NCBI GenBank assembly: GCA_947561715.1
Contig: OX387199.1
Location: 5,089,001 to 5,153,000, forward strand
Direction of reading: 5' to 3'
Origin: Ascidia mentula
Taxonomy: Eukaryota > Chordata > Ascidiacea > Phlebobranchia > Ascidiidae
Length of the DNA stretch: 64,000 nt
In this document: positions 40,263 to 51,649 of the stretch, one piece after another
Numbering within the stretch: the stretch's first letter is position 1
Layout: every line of letters starts with the position of its first letter
Made by a program: the position numbers and the translations under genes
Notes under the pieces: model-generated
What the model was told of the DNA's origin: nothing
Database searches by the model: none
Seen by the model: only the letters and a program-made list of their open reading frames with translations

Positions 40263-41324
40263 TTGATGTTCAGATTCCAACAATGCATCAGCAATTTTAC
40301 ACATGCTGGGGCCAGTAATATTACAACCAGACAGAGACAGGTTTTTGATTAAGTGAACAATTGATGCTATTGCAGATGCAGCTTCATCATCGATTTTGTT
40401 TTTATCAAGGGTGAGAGATGTAAGCTGTTACAAAGAGTGTTTCTGGCTTAAGTTTTTAGCCAGCATAAAAACTTGCAAATGTATGTAGCTTCTGATTTAT
40501 TGCTTATATAAGTAATACTGAATATGTTAGTTTATGTACAATAAAATCAGAAACTTACTTGATGTTGAGATTCCAACAACGCATCAGCAAGTATACACAC
40601 GCTGGGGCTAGCAATATTACAACCAGACAGAGACAGGTTTTTAATCAAGTGAACAATTGATGCTATTGCAGATGCAGCTTCATCATTGATTTTGTTTTTA
40701 TCAAGGGTGAGAGATGTAAGCTGTTACAAAGAGTTTTTCTGACTTAAGTTTTTAGCCAGCATAAAAACTCAGAAATGTATGTAGCTTCCGATTTATTGCT
40801 TACATAAGTAATACTAAATGTATTAGTTTTAATGTACAACAAAATCAGAAACTTACTTGATGTTGAGATTCCAACAACGCATAAGCAATTTTACACATGC
40901 TGGAGCCAGCAATATTACAACCAGACAGAGACAGGTTTTTAATCAAGTGAACAATTGATGCTATTTTTGATGCAACTTCATCATCGATTTTGTTGTTATC
41001 AAGGGTGAGTGATGTAAGTTATTACAAAGAGTAGCAAGTATTTTCTGCTTCAAGTTTTTAGCCAGCACAAAAACTCACAAATGTATGTAGCTTCTGATTT
41101 ATTGCTTATGTAAGTAATACTGAATGTAATAGTTTTAATGTACAACAAAATCAGAAACTTACTTGATGCTGAGAACGTATTAAAGAATCAGCAATTTTAC
41201 ACACACTTGGACCAACAGTAAGATAACCAGTCAGAGTCAGGTTTTCAATCAAGTGAACATTTGATGCTATTGCAGAGGCAGCTTCATCATCGATTTTGTT
41301 GTTATCAAGGGTGAGTGATGTAAG
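40263..41324 (-). CDS. LRR gene: four tandem A-type LRR exons (one with a damaged acceptor)
   Basis: Exons are 41324-41163, 41018-40857, 40720-40559 and 40424-40263, each exactly 162 bases (54 codons, two LRRs) and phase 0. Typical sequence is LTSLTLDNNKIDDEAASAIA followed by HLIKNLSLSGCNITGPSMCK and ..LLESQHQ before GTAAGT. Introns of about 130-140 bases are also near-copies, so the exons arose by tandem duplication of exon plus intron. The exon 41018-40857 lacks the acceptor AG: the plus strand has GTAAGTTATT where every paralogue has GTAAGC. It may be skipped, and the frame would be kept if so. Confidence 0.8.
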
Positions 41325-41451
41325 CTAATACAAAGTGTTTTGCTAGTATTTCTGGTGCGAGATTTTAGCCAGAACAAAAACCCAGAAATGTTTGTAGCCT
41401 AAGTTATTTTGCATGTATTAGTTCCGATGTACAACAAAAACAGAAACTCAC

Positions 41452-42518
41452 TCGATGCTGAGAACGTATTAAAGAATCAGCAATTTTACACACACTTGGA
41501 CCAACAGTATGATAACCAGTCAGAGTCAGGTTTTCAATCAAGTGAACATTTGTTGCTATTGCAGATGCAGATTTTTCATCCAATTCAATTCCATTTACGA
41601 TGAGTGATCTAAGCTGTACATAAACTATTAACTGAGTATCGTTTAGTTTGGTTTAAAACTTTTGATAATTTGCTTAACAAATTACATGAATGCCTGATCA
41701 TACCATTTGTTTTGTTGCACTGACAACTTCTTGGACTATAAAGCAATTGACATTTTTCATTCTAAGTTCCTTTGCTGGAGGAAATAAATGCATGACGCAT
41801 GACAAAGCACAGGCTTCTTCATCACCAACCACTGTAAGATGGCTTGGAATGGGATGTAACTGGTAACAAGATAAGTTCAGTTACCCTTAACATTAGAATA
41901 ATTAACTCTAGTTAAATCCTTGTGATTGTTGATAGAAGGAACAGATTAAATATTCAAATTTTCCCAAAGTTCTGTTTGTTAAAAGACATATCTCAATTTT
42001 ACACAAATTTGGCAAAAATCAGGTTTAAATGAGGTTTACTGTGTAATGTTTGCTATAAAGGTTGTCAGAATGTTAGTGATTACAAACTGTGCTAACACTC
42101 ATTTAAATGAATAGTATGTCATATTTCGATTGATTTGCTATCTTTTAATATCTATTTAAGAGTAACCAAACCTCAAATGCTTCTTTTTTGTACTTTTTGA
42201 CCAACATATCAGGATGTATCAAACTCTACAAAGCATCAAATGCAATGTTTATTAGTAGATGGACCAAACCAAATGCTGGATGGTTAACAATAGATTTGAA
42301 TTGTATAAATTTTTTCATTCTGTTTTTAGGTTTACCAACTAAAGAATTACCTTTGGAACATCTGCAAACAGATCAACCTTTCCACAAGGTTCAATTCCAT
42401 TTTGTGATATTTTGAACTTTGTTACAGTCAGCTTTTCAAAATTTATTCTTGATTGATCCAAAAGCAAATGTAGGAAAGAATTTAAAACACAGTTTCCACT
42501 GATATCTAGACAGTCTAT
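41452..42518 (-). CDS. LRR gene, cassette 2: exons C2, D2, B2 and A'2
   Basis: C2 (42518-42351, 56 codons) starts IDCLDISGNCVLNSFLHLLL. D2 (42225-42172, 18 codons) reads SLIHPDMLVKKYKKEAFE. B2 (41859-41704, 52 codons) starts LHPIPSHLTVVGDEEACALS. A'2 (41613-41452, 54 codons) starts LRSLIVNGIELDEKSASAIA and contains the variant LRR NLTLTGYHTVGPSVCK. All are phase 0. D2 has a GTTTGG donor, weak but shared by its paralogues. Cassettes 2, 3 and 4 are near-copies, including intron sequence, and follow the same order. Confidence 0.75.
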
Positions 42519-42716
42519 CTAAAAGAATAAAATTACAAAAGTTTCATCACAGAAAGTTTTATTCAGAATTATGACCATTTTAATTTAAGTTTTGGCTTTT
42601 AATTTATTGTTAAAACTTCAGGTAAAAACAAAAAAAAAACAATAAAGCAGTAGTTTAGAATCCATTAAATTCCTTGCTCATAAAATCAATATTAAATTAT
42701 GAAACAATTAACTTAC

Positions 42717-42878
42717 TTTATGTTGAGATCTTGATAAAGCAGCAACAATTTTACACATGTTTGGGCCAGAAATATTACAACCAGACAGAGACAGGTTTTT
42801 AATCAAGTGAACAATTGACGCTACTGCAGATGCAGCTTCATCATCGATTTTGTTGTTATCAAGGGTGAGTGATGTAAG
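42717..42878 (-). CDS. LRR gene: single A-type LRR exon between cassettes 3 and 2
   Basis: This is a 162-base phase-0 exon with the A-type sequence (LTSLTLDNNKIDDEAASAVA, then SLSGCNISGPNMCKIVAALS). Where other gaps between cassettes hold three or four A exons, this one holds one, showing variable exon number between cassette copies. The donor is CATAAA/GTAAGT. Confidence 0.75.
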
Positions 42879-43014
42879 CTATTACAAAGAGTTTTTCTGT
42901 CTTAAGTTTTTTGCCAGCACAAACACTCAAAAATCTATGTAGCTTTTGATTTATTGCTTATATAAGTAATACTAAATGTATTAGTTTTAATGTACAACAA
43001 AATCAGAAACTGAC

Positions 43015-44511
43015 TTGATATTGGGATTTTAACAAAGCACCAGCAATTTCACACATGCTGGGACCAACAGTAGGATAATAAGTCAGAGTCAGGTTTTCAA
43101 TCAAGTGAACATTTGATGCTATTGCAGATGCAGATTTTTCATCCAATTCAATTCCATTTAGGATGAGTGATCTAAGCTGAACATGAAATATTAACTGAGT
43201 ACCCTTTAGTTTGGTTTAAAACTTTTAAATAACTTGCTTAACAAATTACATGAATGCATAATCATACCATTTGTTTTGTTGCACTGACAACTTCCCGTAC
43301 TGAAAAACAATTGATATTTTCCATGCTAAATTCCATTGCTGGAGGAAATAAATGCATGACACAAGACAAAGCACAGGCTTCTTCATCACCATCCACTGGA
43401 AAATGGTTTGGGATGGAATCAAACTGTGAACAATGAAAATAGATATCCTTAACTTAAGAATAGTTAACTCTAGTTAATACTTGTGATTGTTAAAATGATG
43501 TTTAATTATTACTTAAATAAGGGTTTTCAACCAGTGGTGCAAGGCCTGTTCATGAGGATGCAAGGATGCTTGATAGAAGTTGGTTATATGGAATTTATTT
43601 TATACATTACTTCTCTACACATAAAGAGTACAAAAAGTTTATCAAATGTCACTGGTGTATTTTATTACCCCAAAAAGTGTAATTGGATAAGGCACATATC
43701 TGAATTGTGGTATCAAAAAATTGGTGAAACAAAATCAGGCTGCTACCTTTATGACCTGGTAAAAGTTCTGACTTTTTGTCGACTAAACACCCTTGCTAAA
43801 AATAATTTTGTGATATACTTGACGTAACAATGGTATGAAGCAATTTAGCAAGGAACTAACAGTGAGCAGTTATTAGCAATTAACATATAACAAAAATGTG
43901 GTTTAGTGGAATAATTGAAAGAATGGTTGTGAAACAGGAATACAAAAACAAATAAACAATAGCTTTATCCGGAGGTGATGACGAACCACATTAAATATTC
44001 AAAGTTTTCTAAGTTCTGTTTGTTAAGAGACATATCTCAATTTCACACAAATTAGGCAAAGGTCTGGTTTAACTGTATAATGGTTGATATAAGGGTTGTC
44101 AGAATGTTAGCAAATATTTCAATTGATTTGCTATCATTTAATAACTATTTAAGAATAATCAAACCTTAAATGCTTCTTCAATGTACTTTTTGACCAACAT
44201 ATCAGAATGTATCAAACTCTACAAAACATCAAAACAGAATGTTTATTGGTAGATGGACCAATCCAAATGCTGGATGGTTAACAATAGATTTGAATTCTAT
44301 GATTTTTTAATTCCTTTTTTAGGTTTATCAACTAAACAATTACCTGCAGAACATCTCCAAACAGATCAAGCTTTCCACAAGGTTTAATTCCATTTTGTGA
44401 TATTTTGAACTTTGTTACAGTCAGCTTTTCAAAATATGTTGTTGCTTGATCCAAAAGCAAACGTAGGAAAGAATTTAAAACACAGTTTCCACTGATATCT
44501 AGGCAGTCCAT
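43015..44511 (-). CDS. LRR gene, cassette 3: exons C3, D3, B3 and A'3
   Basis: C3 is 44511-44344 (MDCLDISGNCVLNSFLRLLL). D3 is 44218-44165 (SLIHSDMLVKKYIEEAFK). B3 is 43423-43268 (FDSIPNHFPVDGDEEACALS). A'3 is 43176-43015 (LRSLILNGIELDEKSASAIA). All are phase 0 with conserved splice sites. A'3 uses a GTCAGT donor. The D3-B3 intron is longer than in cassette 2 because of an insertion near 43490-43990. Otherwise intron and exon sequence closely match cassettes 2 and 4, pointing to recent tandem duplication. Confidence 0.75.
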
Positions 44512-44704
44512 CTAAATAATAAAATTACATAAATTTCATCACAGAAAGTTTTATTCGGAATTATGACCTTTTGAATTAAAGTTTTGGTTTTTAATTTATT
44601 GTTAAAACTACAGATGAAAACAAAAAACAATACAGCAGTAGTTTAGAACCCATTAAATTCCTTGCTCAAAAAGTGAATATTTAATTATGAAACAATTAAC
44701 TTAC

Positions 44705-45435
44705 TTGATGTTGAGATCTTGATAAAGCAGCAACAATTTTAAACATGGTTGGGGCAGCAATATTACAACCAGACAGAGACAGGTTTTCAATCAAGTGAAC
44801 AATTGATGCTATTGCAGATGCAGCTTCATCATCGATTTTGTTTTTGTCAAGGGTGAGATATGTGAGCTATTATAAGGAGAAGCAAGTAAACTCAGTAATG
44901 TATGTAGCTTCTGATTTATTTCTTATATAAGTAATACTAAATGTATTAGTTTATGTACAACAAAATCAGAAACTTACTTCATGTTGTGATTCTAACAAAG
45001 AATCAGCAATTCTACACATGCTGGGGCCAGCAATATAACAACCAGACAGAGACAGGTTTTTGATCAAGTGAACAATTGATGCTATTGCAGATGCAGCTTC
45101 ATCACTGATGTAGTTGTTGTCAAGGGTGAGAGATGTAAGCTATTACAAAGAGTTTTTCTGGCATAAGTTTTTAGCCAGCACAAAAACTTAATAATGTATG
45201 TAGCTTCTGATTTATTGCTTACATAAGTAATACTGAATGTATTAGTTTATGTACAATAAAATCAGAAACTTACCTGATGTTGAGATTCCAACAAAGAATC
45301 AGCAATTTTACACATGCTGGGGCCAGTAATATCACAACCAGACAGAGACAGGTTTTTAATCAAATGAACAATTGATGCTATTGCAGATGCAGCTTCATCA
45401 TCGATTTTGTTGTTGTCAAGGGTGAGAGATGTAAG
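44705..45435 (-). CDS. LRR gene: three tandem A-type LRR exons
   Basis: Exons are 45435-45274, 45139-44978 and 44866-44705, each 162 bases and phase 0, with AG/GT boundaries. Each encodes two LRRs of the DDEAASAIASIVHLIKNLSL type. Small substitutions at variable positions (for example DNNKIDD versus DNNYISD, and CDITGP versus CYIAGP) distinguish the copies. Those positions sit in the loop and convex side of such repeats. This is the same array type as at 40.26-41.32 kb. Confidence 0.8.
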
Positions 45436-45561
45436 CTATTACAAAGATTTGCTAGTATTTTCTCATGCAACTTTTCAGCCAACACAGAATCTCAGAAATG
45501 TATGTAGCCTAAGGTATTTTGCATGTGTTAGTTTTGATATACAACAAAATCAGAAACTCAC

Positions 45562-46629
45562 TCGATGCTCAGAACTTATTAAATAATAGGCAATTTTACA
45601 CACACTGGGACCAACAGTATGATGACCAGACAGAGTCAGGTTTTCAATCAAGTGAACATTTGATGCTATTGCAGATGCAGATTTTTCATCCAATTCAATG
45701 CCATTTAGGATGAGTGATCTAAGCTGAACATGAAATATTAATCGTTTAGTTTGGTTTAAAACTTTTAATAACTTACTGAACAAATTACATGAATGCATGA
45801 TCATACCATTTGTTTTATTACACTGACAACTTCTTGGACTGAAAAACAATTGACTTTTTCCATGCTAAATTCCATTGCTGGAGGAAATAAATGCATGACG
45901 CATGACAAAGCACACGCTTCTTCATTGCCAACCACTGTAAGTTGGTCTGGAATATAATCAACCTGAAAACAACGTAACTAGATAAGTTCAGTTATCCTTA
46001 ACATGAGAATACTTAACTCTAGTTAAATCCTTGTGATTATTGATAGTAGAACCAGATTAAATATTTATAGTTTTCCAAAGTTCTGTTTGTTAAAAGACAT
46101 ATCTTAATTTCACACAAATTATGAAAAAATCAGGTTTAAATGAGGTTTACTGTGTAATGTTTGCTATAAGGGTTGTCAGAATGTTTGTGATTACAAACTG
46201 TGCCGACACTGATTTAAATGAATAGTATGTCACATTTCGATTGATTTGCTATCTATTAAGTACTAATTAAAAGTAACCAAACCTCAAATGCTTCTTCAAT
46301 GTACTTTTTGACCAACATATCAGAATGTATCAAACTCTACAAAACATCAAAACAGAATGTTTATTAGTAGATGGACCAATCCAAATGCTGGATGGTTAAC
46401 AATAGATTTGAATTCTATGATATTTTAAATCCTTTTTTAGGTTTATCAACTAAATAATTACCTGCAGAACATCTGCAAACAGATCAACCTTTCCATAAGG
46501 TTCAATTCCATTCAATGATATTTTGAACTTTGTTACAATCAGCTTTTTAAAATTCGTTCTTGCTTGATCCAAAAGCAAATGTAGGAAAGAATTTGAAACA
46601 CAGTTTCCACTGATATCTAGACAGTCCAT
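45562..46629 (-). CDS. LRR gene, cassette 4: exons C4, D4, B4 and A'4
   Basis: C4 is 46629-46462 (MDCLDISGNCVSNSFLHLLL). D4 is 46336-46283 (SLIHSDMLVKKYIEEAFE). B4 is 45962-45807 (VDYIPDQLTVVGNEEACALS). A'4 is 45723-45562 (LRSLILNGIELDEKSASAIA, then NLTLSGHHTVGPSVCK). All are phase 0. The order and lengths match cassettes 2 and 3. This is the most 5' complete cassette of the gene in this stretch. Confidence 0.75.
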
Positions 46630-46962
46630 CTAAAAGATTAAATTATAGAAGTTTCATCACAGAAAGTTTTATTCGGAATTATGACCCTTTAAATGTTAGT
46701 TTCGGCTTTTAATTTATTGTTAAAACTGCAGATAAAAACCAAAAACAATACAGCAGTAGTTTAGAACCCAACTTTCTTGCTCATAAAATCACTATTTAAT
46801 GACGAAACATGTCCAGTGTCTAAAAAACTTTCGTTTCAGGCTAAAATCTGTCAGTCTTGTTCAATTAGACAAATAAGGTGGAAATCGTCAGGGCCACTTG
46901 CAACAGAATGGGAAATGATTCCCAGAAATAATTCTCAAGTAATTATGAAACAATTAACTTAC

Positions 46963-47725
46963 TTTATGTTGAGATCTTGATAAAGCAGCAACAATATTAA
47001 ACATGGTTGGGGCAGCAATATTACAACCAGACAGAGACAGGTTTTCAATCAAGTGAACAATTGATGCTATTGCAGATGCAGCTTCATCATCGATTTTGTT
47101 GTTATTAAGGGTGAGTGAAGTAAGCTATTACAAAGAGTTTTTCTGGCTTAAGTTTTTAACCAGCACAAACACTTAGTAATGTATGTAGCTTCTGATTTAT
47201 TGCTTATATAAGTAATACTGAATGTATTAGTTCATGTACAATAAAATCAGAAACTTACCTGATGTTGAGATTCCAACAGAGAATCAGCAATTTTACACAT
47301 GCTGGGGCCAGCAATATTACAACCACACAGAGACAGGTTTTTAATCAAGTGAACATTTGATGCTATTTCAGATGCAACTTCATCATTGATTTCCTTTTTA
47401 TCAAGGGTGAGTGATGTAAGCTATTACAAAGAGTAGCAAATATTTTCTGGTTAAGATATTAGCCAGCACAAAAACTCACAAATGTATGTAGTTTCTGATT
47501 TATTGCTTATTTAAGTAATACTAAGTGTATTAGTTTTTATGTACAACAAAATCAAAAACTTACTTGATGTTGAGATTCCAACAAAGCATCAGTAGTTTCA
47601 CACATGTCAGGGCCAGCAATCTTACATCCACGAAGAAACAGGTTTTTGATTAGGTGAATAGTTAATGCTATTGCAGATGCACTTTCATCATTAACTCGTA
47701 GAACAATCACTTGGTGAAATTTTTC
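46963..47725 (-). CDS. LRR gene: three A-type exons, the most upstream one truncated
   Basis: Exons 47420-47259 and 47124-46963 are intact 162-base A-type exons. The most upstream one ends at 47564 with LLESQHQ/GTAAGT and reads back cleanly to VNDESASAIALTIHLIKNLF. Its first 30 bases or so (47697-47725) no longer resemble the family, and no acceptor AG is present at the expected boundary. A SINE-like repeat starts within ten bases of this point. The exon is probably dead, or is used with a different boundary. It is the last LRR exon before a gap of nearly 10 kb. Confidence 0.6.
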
Positions 47726-47731
47726 ATAGAG

Positions 47732-47946
47732 CTCGGGTAGCTCAGTCAGTTAGAGAAGGAACCTGAATTACACATGGCTCCAACTTAGTAACACGTTTGT
47801 GAATTTGGTCGCAGTTATATGCTTGCAATGCCACGAAACCTAAAAAATTAAATGGCTTATTACAAGGACTTATTGAAGGTTTTGGATTGGCCCTTCTAAG
47901 GTTTATTAAAGGGAATGTATAAATATATTCAGGGAGTTTTCCTATG
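47732..47946 (+). mobile_element. tRNA-derived SINE-like repeat, copy 1
   Basis: It begins GGGTAGCTCAGTCAGTTAGA, a very tRNA-like A-box head, then ACACATGGCTCCAACTTAGT. It is about 215 bases long and ends near CAGGGAGTTTTCCTAT. A second copy lies at 58135-58350 in unrelated flanking sequence. The expected B box is degenerate (TTGGTCGCAGTTAT). A related AT-rich body follows in both copies. No target duplication could be fixed. Confidence 0.6.
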
Positions 47947-49639
47947 TTGTGATTTTGTGTTACTGTTACTTGTGATCGAGCTTTACGAACTACTAATGCC
48001 GTTGTCTGCGCAAAAACCCAAACACATGTTTTTTGTTGGTGTTTGTGCCATAGTGTACTTGGAATTTCCTTTAAAAAATTGTTTTTTTTTGTATTTTGAC
48101 TGACTTTAAAGTTTTTTTTTTCAAACTACAAATTGTTTTTCTGATAAAGTTTCCCGATGCCACCCTGAGTAAATTTTATTGGTTTATGGCAATAGTTACC
48201 CCTTAAACCTAGATACACACATGCATGCTGCGATGCTGGTATCAAAAGCTGAATATGCAAGGTTTTATTTAACAGCAAATATACTGTTTGCGTTCAACAA
48301 AAACATACATACAAACAAATTTGATATAACTTTTTTTTAACTTTGCACAAGACTTGCCTAAAGCATGCAGGTAAACACGAGATAAGTTAAGAAACCAACC
48401 ATCAGCTCACAGTTCCCAGCAAAATGGTCTTAACCGCAGGTCATTGAGTCTAATGGCACAGAGGAGGCTGTTTGTAGCGCAATGATGGCGGACAAAACTT
48501 GACATATAAGCACAAATTAAAACACTTTGTGGGCAATAATATTTCCTATAATTTTAAACAGGGTTTGCCTGCTCAGGCATTGGGCGCCGATCAATGATGC
48601 TAATACGATAAACTACAGTCGAGTCGACCACGTCGAAATCGGCGACAAACCCAGTGATAACGACCTTGTTCGCTCCGTTTTTCTCACATTTTTCTATTTG
48701 TGTTTTCACCTCACTCTAACTATCGCTAACATAGCAAAAGTAAAACAAGGATTCGTTCGCACTTTCCTTATCGGCACCTTACACTTTCCTTTCATAAGAA
48801 ATACATACGTTCAAACAATACCGCCTCCAGTGACAGGAGTGCCTCAGTTTCTTAGCAACCGTTGCCAACTAATAATTTTCTAGTTTTCTAAGTAGTGTAT
48901 TTTTACTCACAATTTAACAAAAACATTAAAATGATTTTTTTCTAATAGCAGTGTTGCATTCGTGGCAACCGGATTCGGCCGCTAAGCTGGGTAATCAGAC
49001 CTGGTATTGTTTATATTGATGTTATTGAATACGCAAACAACTATAGATAAATTGGTAACAGTGAATTTATATAGGTATTGTTTAGTTACACAAATGCGGA
49101 TTACTATCGACACGTGCAATTTTATCGTAGGTATAGCCGTAAATATTCTCTCCTTACAAAAGTTTTTTCTTCGATTCTGATACCAAGTTATCCTGCGCCA
49201 GATTCGACCGATCAATTGTTTGCTCTGATTACAACTTACAACTAACTTGTGGCAGTGGTGGTGGGTATTGTGGTGCTGCCCAGGTGGCGACTCCATGTAA
49301 CTATTGGTCGAAATGTTGGTGTACGTCACATTGCATCCGATGACTCTGGAAACGTGCAGTTATCAGTATGAGTGGGAAGCAGACGGTTGGAGCTGGGATC
49401 TTGTACGTTGATTTCCGAGTGCTAACCAGAGAGACAACTTGTTCAACCAAGCCGCCATGCAATGAAGAGATGTATAATAGAAAATATTTTTTACATCATT
49501 CAAAACAAGATGTAAACATTCCGATTCTTGTCCATTTCAACGCTTCTATGATTGAGAATATGACGAAACCGATGGTATGCGAACTTGAAGTACGCTGCCA
49601 TTGTTAGTGTTGCAAAGGTGTTATTCCCGGAAAGCACTA
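47947..49639. other. No supported gene
   Basis: Short open frames (for example plus strand 48527-48883 and 49368-49607, minus strand 48982-49329) show no domain. No LRR exon of the neighbouring family was found on the minus strand. Some of this may be old repeat sequence that I cannot name. Confidence 0.35.
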
Positions 49640-50720
49640 CGAAAAAAACATTTCACCCTTAGGCTGAACCTCTTTATGATTGCCGTTGATCCGTTGCTCG
49701 CTGCCATCCAGAAGCACCTCTCAATCAGGTCCATCCCCGCGCCTGGCCGCAAAATACACAAAGCAATCGTCTACGCGGACGATTTCACCCTTGCGGTGAA
49801 CGGCCAAACCTCGTTAAACAATTTTCGGCAGTTTCTGATCTAACTTAGAATCCCATCAAAACCCAGGCGATTGCCATGATCAATCCCCCTTGTAACTTAA
49901 CCCAGCATAATTTAACTTGGAACCGAGAGGCCAGCATAAACCTTTTAAATATCCCAATCGGACATCCCAACTCAATCCGCGGCATGGCGCAAATCAACAT
50001 CTTCTCTACGTGATCACGCCTCCACTACAATCAACTCCTTTCACCTACAATTCGAAAAGCATCCTAACCAAAACTGTACTCCTACCCCAAATATCTTATT
50101 AGCAAAAACGTACCCCCTCCCTCAGCGGCAGTGGGAAGCAGTCGACGACACTGTGTGGCAGGTTTTGTGGCAGGTTTTGTAGCAGGCCACCAAAATCCCA
50201 TCCTACCCGTCAAAACCCTGGCGTCGTTTAACCATGATGGTTAACCTATCCCTCTATGCCAGTGTTTCTCAAACTTTTTCCAATCACGTACCGCTCATTT
50301 GTTTTTTGATACACTGCGTACCACCGTATTACTATACCATAACTGTTATGACATACCACCTATAACAATTTAACCAATATCACCTGTTGCTTGGATTTCT
50401 TTTTTGTGCATTTGTGTCGCAATAGTATCAACGTGAAATTGTTGCACAGTTGAATACACGATGTCAGAATTACTTCAACAGTGCAACAATTTCACGCTGA
50501 TACTATTGCGTCCCAAATGCACAATCAAGAAAACCGACATCATGTATTTGCAGCGTTTTGGCTTCTGCAAAGTGCGGCAAATTGTGTGGAGTAGACTAAA
50601 TCGCGTACCACTTGAAAAGCTCTCGCGTACCACTAGTGGTACGCGTACCACAGTTTGAGAACCACTGCTCTATGCTGATCTAGTTTAAAGTACATATGAC
50701 ACGGCCATGACAACTTTGCG
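49640..50720 (+). mobile_element. Decayed LINE fragment (reverse-transcriptase part), split by a MITE
   Basis: The frame around 49640-49843 encodes an RT segment: AVDPLLAAIQKHL, then KAIVYADDFTLAVNGQT with the YADD active-site box of non-LTR retrotransposons. Sequence matching the following LINE region (LLNIPIGHPNSI in one frame, KSILTKTVLLPQISY in another) continues to about 50250 with several stops and frame changes. It is interrupted at 50260-50667 by a hAT MITE and resumes after it for a short distance. The clade is not determined. It is clearly non-functional. Confidence 0.7.
50260..50667. mobile_element. hAT-type MITE with long internal hairpin, nested in the LINE
   Basis: The element is 408 bp. 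Terminal inverted repeats are CAGTGTTTCTCAAACT on the left and AGTTTGAGAACCACTG on the right. The 8-bp target duplication CTCTATGC is present at 50252-50259 and 50668-50675. An internal inverted repeat has arms of about 55 bases (50393-50447 and 50481-50535) with few mismatches and a spacer of 33 bases. The CGCGTACCAC motif near the ends is shared with the MITE at 12226. No coding capacity is present. Confidence 0.9.
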
Positions 50721-51649
50721 TAGAACTAAAGGTACATCTACAACAAACATATATCCAAAGTTTTACGGCACTACGTCAACTAAAAAAATGTAGAAAACTG
50801 CACGAAAAGTAACGGCGACCAAAAATCCTAAACCTTTTGCGCTGAGGAGAAAAGGACATCACATAAGGCGCTTGCGTCGAAAAAATGCATTGTTTAGATA
50901 GGAGAAGGCGCCTGTTTTTGCAGATATCGAATAGTTTCAAACATAGGAGAATCCACAGATTACGTTACCTTAAAGGTCAGGACAGGGTTTTGCATCACAC
51001 AAAAATTTGGCATTGTGACGTCACGAATCGAAGGCTTATTTGTCCCTAATTAACGGAAGACCACAGGGTATAGCAGAAACGACATAACTGTGAGTGGACA
51101 AAACGACAATGCTAAACTAATGGTTTGTCTCTGTCGTGTTTTCAAAAGTTCATGTATCACGTTAGCGATCATAAATGCTGTAACAACAAGAACACCCTGT
51201 CCCAGTGACTGTTTTATTATTACACAACTAAATAAGACATAATAGGTCGAACAGCGGCCATCTGTCTTCAGCTTAAATTAACATCAAAATCCGTTTATTG
51301 CACTTGTTCTCTTTTTGTCCCCTGTTTAATGCAATATTATGCTTAAATCAGTTTTACAATGTTTTCCATTCCTACGCATAAGGCTTGCTGCCAGCACTCG
51401 CGCTCGACCGAAGCATCTTCTATGACGTCACGCAACAATATCTCGCTTTCGCACGATTTCGTTCGCAGCGGCAACAGTGCGACTTTGATCAGCTGTATCT
51501 CAGAAACCAGTCATCGTATCAAGCTACTTTTTTCGCCAGAAATGTTCTAAAGTTATGAACATTTCTTAGTTTGATTATTAACATGTTTGATTTTTGCGTG
51601 TCATATGCACTTTAAATATTTACTGTCAAAAATTATTACACACGGAGAA
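50721..51649. other. No supported gene
   Basis: Short open frames without domains. This stretch lies between two LINE pieces and may be the unalignable middle of the same element or unrelated sequence. Confidence 0.3.

Noticed and set aside
48527-49607. Plus-strand open frames at 48527-48883 and 49368-49607
   Set aside because: They show no domain or paralogue in the window and no splice-compatible neighbours. Chance open frames are likely.
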